From: Crocinitomicaceae bacterium
Lineage (GTDB): Bacteria; Bacteroidota; Bacteroidia; Flavobacteriales_D; Crocinitomicaceae
Length of the DNA stretch: 10,189 nt
Assembly: GCA_023264075.1 (NCBI GenBank)
Contig: JALQTG010000079.1
Span: 1 to 10,189 of the forward strand
Direction of reading: 5' to 3'
In this document: one piece after another, positions 7,630-10,189 of the stretch
Position numbering within the stretch: the first letter of the stretch is position 1
How the letters are laid out: the number at the start of each line of letters is the position of its first letter
Notes under the pieces: generated by a model
The model's input: the letters and a program-made list of their open reading frames with translations, nothing else
Databases searched by the model: none
What the model was told of the DNA's origin: nothing
Position numbers and translations under genes: made by a program

Positions 7630-9003
7630 ATGGCTCAAAAACCAGCAATACCAAAAGGAACGCGCGATTTTCTCCCTGTTCATGTGGCACGAAGAAATTA
7701 TATTTTCAACACCATTCAAAGTGTATTTAAGAATTACGGTTTTTCTCCGATTGAAACTCCTTCGTTCGAGCTCTCCTCGACCTTAATGGGGAAATATGGG
7801 GAGGAAGGTGATCGTTTGATTTTTCGTATTTTGAATTCTGGTGACAAAATGAAAAAAGCAGATGTTGATGCATTGGCTGCTGATAACCTCCCTCGTTTTG
7901 CAAATTCGCTTGCGGACAAGGCTTTGCGTTATGACTTAACGGTTCCTTTTGCACGCTTCGTGGTGCAACACCAAAACGAATTGACATTTCCCTTTAAAAG
8001 GTACCAGATACAACCCGTCTGGCGGGCCGATCGTCCACAACATGGGCGTTATCAAGAGTTTTACCAATGCGATGCAGATGTTGTAGGAAGCGATAGTTTA
8101 CTCTATGAGGTTGATTTTGTTCAGTTGTTTGATGAAGTATTATATGCTTTGCAGATTCCAAATTTCACCATAAAAATTAATAACCGTAAAATATTAAGTG
8201 GTATTGCGGAAATTACCGGAGAACATGATAAACTGATAACCATTACGGTGGCCATTGATAAATTAGATAAAATTGGTAAAGAAGGTGTCATTAAAGAATT
8301 GCAAGACAAGGGTGTGAGTGCTGAGGCAATCAAAGCCATTCAACCACTCTTGAGTCTGCAGGGTAACAATGAAGAACTTCTTGCTTTCATGACACATTTT
8401 TTAGCCTCATCCAGTATAGGTACTCAAGGTATTGAGGAGTTGCAATTCGTGCTTGACAAAGTAAACTTGCTAGGGTTGAAACGCGCGAAACTTGAATTCG
8501 ATGTCACGTTAGCTCGAGGACTAAATTATTATACGGGTGCCATTTTTGAAGTAAAAGCAAACGGAGTGAAAATGGGCTCTATCTGTGGTGGTGGACGCTA
8601 CGACGATTTAACCGGTCTTTTCGGAATGAGTGGATTATCGGGTGTAGGTATTTCGTTCGGTGCAGATAGAATTTACGATGTGCTGACAGAACTCGACTTG
8701 TTTCCGAAAGAGGTAGATGAAGGTTTAGAAGTATTGTTTGTCAATTTTGGGGAGAAAGAAGCAGATGCCGCACTTCAATTAATTAAACAATTGCGCGAAA
8801 ATGGAGTTTCTTCAGAAATTTACCCTGAAAGCGCTAAACTCAAGAAACAATTCAAATACGCAGATGACAAAGGGGTTAACTTTACAGCTATTATTGGCGA
8901 ATCGGAGTTGGCGAATGGTAGCGTCGTACTGAAGAACATGACTACTGGAGAACAACAGGAATTGAGTCACGCATCTTTTATTAATTACTTTACACATGGG
9001 TAA
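7630..9003 (+). CDS. hisS: Histidine--tRNA ligase (HisRS)
   Basis: This is a cytoplasmic class II aminoacyl-tRNA synthetase that joins histidine to tRNA-His using ATP. It has 457 residues, longer than the ~424 of E. coli HisRS. Visible motifs are P-K-G-T-R-D-F at 8-14, LRYDLTVPFARF at 99-110, and motif 2 at about 123-153 (KRYQIQPVWRADRP, then GRYQEFYQCDADVVG) with the catalytic-type Arg132. The histidine-binding HisA motif ARGLNYYTGAIFE lies at 295-307, CGGGRYDDL at 319-327, and motif 3 G-V-G-I-S-F-G-A-D-R at 338-347. The C-terminal anticodon-binding domain covers about 365-457. From memory, RYDLTVPFAR and the motif 2 wording resemble the eukaryote-like HisRS branch more than the E. coli type (LRPEGT). 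The start is the first in-frame ATG after the terminator. The 3' end overlaps hutH. Confidence 0.97.
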   Translation: MAQKPAIPKGTRDFLPVHVARRNYIFNTIQSVFKNYGFSPIETPSFELSSTLMGKYGEEGDRLIFRILNSGDKMKKADVDALAADNLPRFANSLADKALRYDLTVPFARFVVQHQNELTFPFKRYQIQPVWRADRPQHGRYQEFYQCDADVVGSDSLLYEVDFVQLFDEVLYALQIPNFTIKINNRKILSGIAEITGEHDKLITITVAIDKLDKIGKEGVIKELQDKGVSAEAIKAIQPLLSLQGNNEELLAFMTHFLASSSIGTQGIEELQFVLDKVNLLGLKRAKLEFDVTLARGLNYYTGAIFEVKANGVKMGSICGGGRYDDLTGLFGMSGLSGVGISFGADRIYDVLTELDLFPKEVDEGLEVLFVNFGEKEADAALQLIKQLRENGVSSEIYPESAKLKKQFKYADDKGVNFTAIIGESELANGSVVLKNMTTGEQQELSHASFINYFTHG

Positions 9004-10189
9004 ATTTTTTCTCTCGCATCAACAGATTACAGTTACAGATATTCAGCAGATTATTGCAGAAAACCTGACTGTTGAACTAAGCCCTTCGTGTGTGGCGAAG
9101 ATTCAAGCTTGCCGGACTTATTTAGACGAAAAAGTTGCGCAATCCGACGAGTTAATATACGGGGTGAATACTGGATTTGGTTCCTTGTGCAACACGGCCA
9201 TTTCAAAGGCAGATTTGGCCCAATTACAACTGAATTTAGTGCGTTCTCATGCCTGCGGGACCGGGAGCACAGTGGATCCAGAGGTTGTGCGCATCATGTT
9301 ATTGCTGAAAGCAATAGGATTGTCTTTCGGTCATTCCGGTGCGCAAGTAGCAACGGTTCAACGGTTGTTGTTCTATTTTAATCACGGCATTTGTCCAGTT
9401 GTTTATGAACAAGGAAGCCTTGGGGCTTCTGGAGATTTAGCGCCCTTAGCACACATTGCTTTAAGCCTTGCAGGTGAAGGCGAAGTCACTTATAAAGGAG
9501 AGGTGGTTGACACCCATGAGATTTTAAAAAAGTTCGATTTAGTACCAATCGTGTTGGCCTCTAAGGAAGGTTTAGCCTTGTTGAATGGAACACAATTTAT
9601 GAGTGCATTTTTGACAAAGGCGGTACTCGATGGAGAACGAATTATCCACCATGCCAATAAGATTGGTGCACTCAGTATAGAGGCCTACGATGGACGTTTG
9701 GACCCGTTTACGCCGCATGTCAATGCCATTCGAAATCAAGAAGGTCAAATTGCGGTAGCTAAAGAAATTTCAGCACTTTTAGAAGGTTCGCAATGGATCG
9801 GTCAACCGAAGCAACATGTGCAAGACCCGTATTGCTTACGCTGCATTCCGCAAGTGCATGGCGCCTCTTGGGATACACTCAATTACGCGAAAACAATTGT
9901 AGAGCGAGAAATTAATGCCGTGACGGATAATCCGACCATTTTCCCTGAAGAGGACTTGGTGATTTCTGCCGGAAATTTTCATGGTCAACCGTTGGCGTTG
10001 GCCCTTGACTTCTTGGCAATAGCGATGGCAGAGTTGGGCAGTATTTCAGAACGAAGAACGTACAAGTTGATGGGGGGAGAGCGTGGATTACCCGCCTTTC
10101 TAGTAGCTAAGCCAGGCTTGAATTCAGGTTTTATGATTGCTCAGTATACCGCCGCATCGATTGTCTCCCAAAACAAACAACTATGTACG
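8996..10189 (+). CDS. hutH: Histidine ammonia-lyase, 3' end cut by window
   Basis: The first 398 codons of a roughly 500-residue enzyme are present with no stop before the right edge. HutH removes ammonia from L-histidine to give urocanate, the first step of histidine breakdown. The MIO cofactor tripeptide Ala-Ser-Gly is at 144-146 in GSLGASGDLAPLAH. Other active-site features are YGVNTGFG at 55-62 (Tyr55), Ser84-His85 (a His here is typical of histidine-specific members, in contrast to tyrosine or phenylalanine lyases), NGTQ at 197-200, QDPYCLRC at 276-283 (Tyr279, Arg282) and GNFHGQP at 326-332. The distal Glu that contacts the imidazole in Pseudomonas HutH lies beyond the edge. The ATG at 8996 overlaps the hisS end by 8 nt in another frame, so translation is probably coupled to hisS. 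No other hut gene is visible. A different aromatic ammonia-lyase is possible but less likely. Confidence 0.93.
   Translation, partial: MGKFFLSHQQITVTDIQQIIAENLTVELSPSCVAKIQACRTYLDEKVAQSDELIYGVNTGFGSLCNTAISKADLAQLQLNLVRSHACGTGSTVDPEVVRIMLLLKAIGLSFGHSGAQVATVQRLLFYFNHGICPVVYEQGSLGASGDLAPLAHIALSLAGEGEVTYKGEVVDTHEILKKFDLVPIVLASKEGLALLNGTQFMSAFLTKAVLDGERIIHHANKIGALSIEAYDGRLDPFTPHVNAIRNQEGQIAVAKEISALLEGSQWIGQPKQHVQDPYCLRCIPQVHGASWDTLNYAKTIVEREINAVTDNPTIFPEEDLVISAGNFHGQPLALALDFLAIAMAELGSISERRTYKLMGGERGLPAFLVAKPGLNSGFMIAQYTAASIVSQNKQLCT

Noticed and set aside
7304..7690. 128-codon minus-strand open frame
   Set aside because: It crosses the DUF4870 gene, the terminator hairpin and the start of hisS, all well supported on the plus strand. 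The product looks like a low-complexity shadow.
9088..9381. 97-codon plus-strand open frame
   Set aside because: It is a shifted frame inside hutH, whose own frame carries the MIO tripeptide and the other active-site motifs.

Overview
The window looks like chromosomal DNA from a member of the Bacteroidota, probably Flavobacteriales or a close relative. The evidence is a surface protein with a CHU_C / type B type IX secretion (T9SS) sorting domain, a PorP/SprF-family outer-membrane protein beside it, promoter-like boxes of the Bacteroidota form TAnnTTTG, A-rich leaders without Shine-Dalgarno sequences, and low-GC coding sequence. I see no insertion sequence, phage gene, CRISPR array, tRNA or rRNA. 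It reads as ordinary core/accessory chromosome.

Left end (1-861): the 5' part of a minus-strand gene for an exported protein built of ~52-residue SBBP-type beta-propeller repeats, running off the left edge. A 189-bp divergent intergenic region follows. It carries a good promoter for the rightward operon, a weaker candidate for the leftward gene, and a perfect 12-bp palindrome next to the rightward promoter.

Centre (862-7607): a tight rightward cluster. It encodes a 1052-residue multi-PKD/Ig-like surface protein with a T9SS C-terminal signal, a PorP/SprF-like barrel 9 nt downstream, a PorE-like periplasmic protein (TPR, PD40 propeller, regulatory beta-sandwich, OmpA peptidoglycan-binding domain) overlapping the barrel gene, and a small DUF4870-type membrane protein 30 nt later. 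A strong intrinsic terminator closes the cluster. By analogy with SprB/SprF and PorE systems, the first three genes probably form a module: the adhesin is exported by the T9SS, held at the outer membrane by its cognate SprF-like partner, and linked to peptidoglycan by the OmpA-domain protein.

Right end (7607-10189): a new transcription unit whose -7 box starts inside the T-tract of the preceding terminator. It encodes histidyl-tRNA synthetase (hisS) and, overlapping it by 8 nt, histidine ammonia-lyase (hutH), which runs off the right edge. An enzyme that charges histidine and one that degrades it therefore seem to be co-transcribed.

I found no clear evidence of a wholly new system. The points most worth a second look are the hisS-hutH overlap, the adhesin/SprF/PorE-like module (whose PorE-like member lacks a lipobox), and the palindrome at the adhesin promoter.
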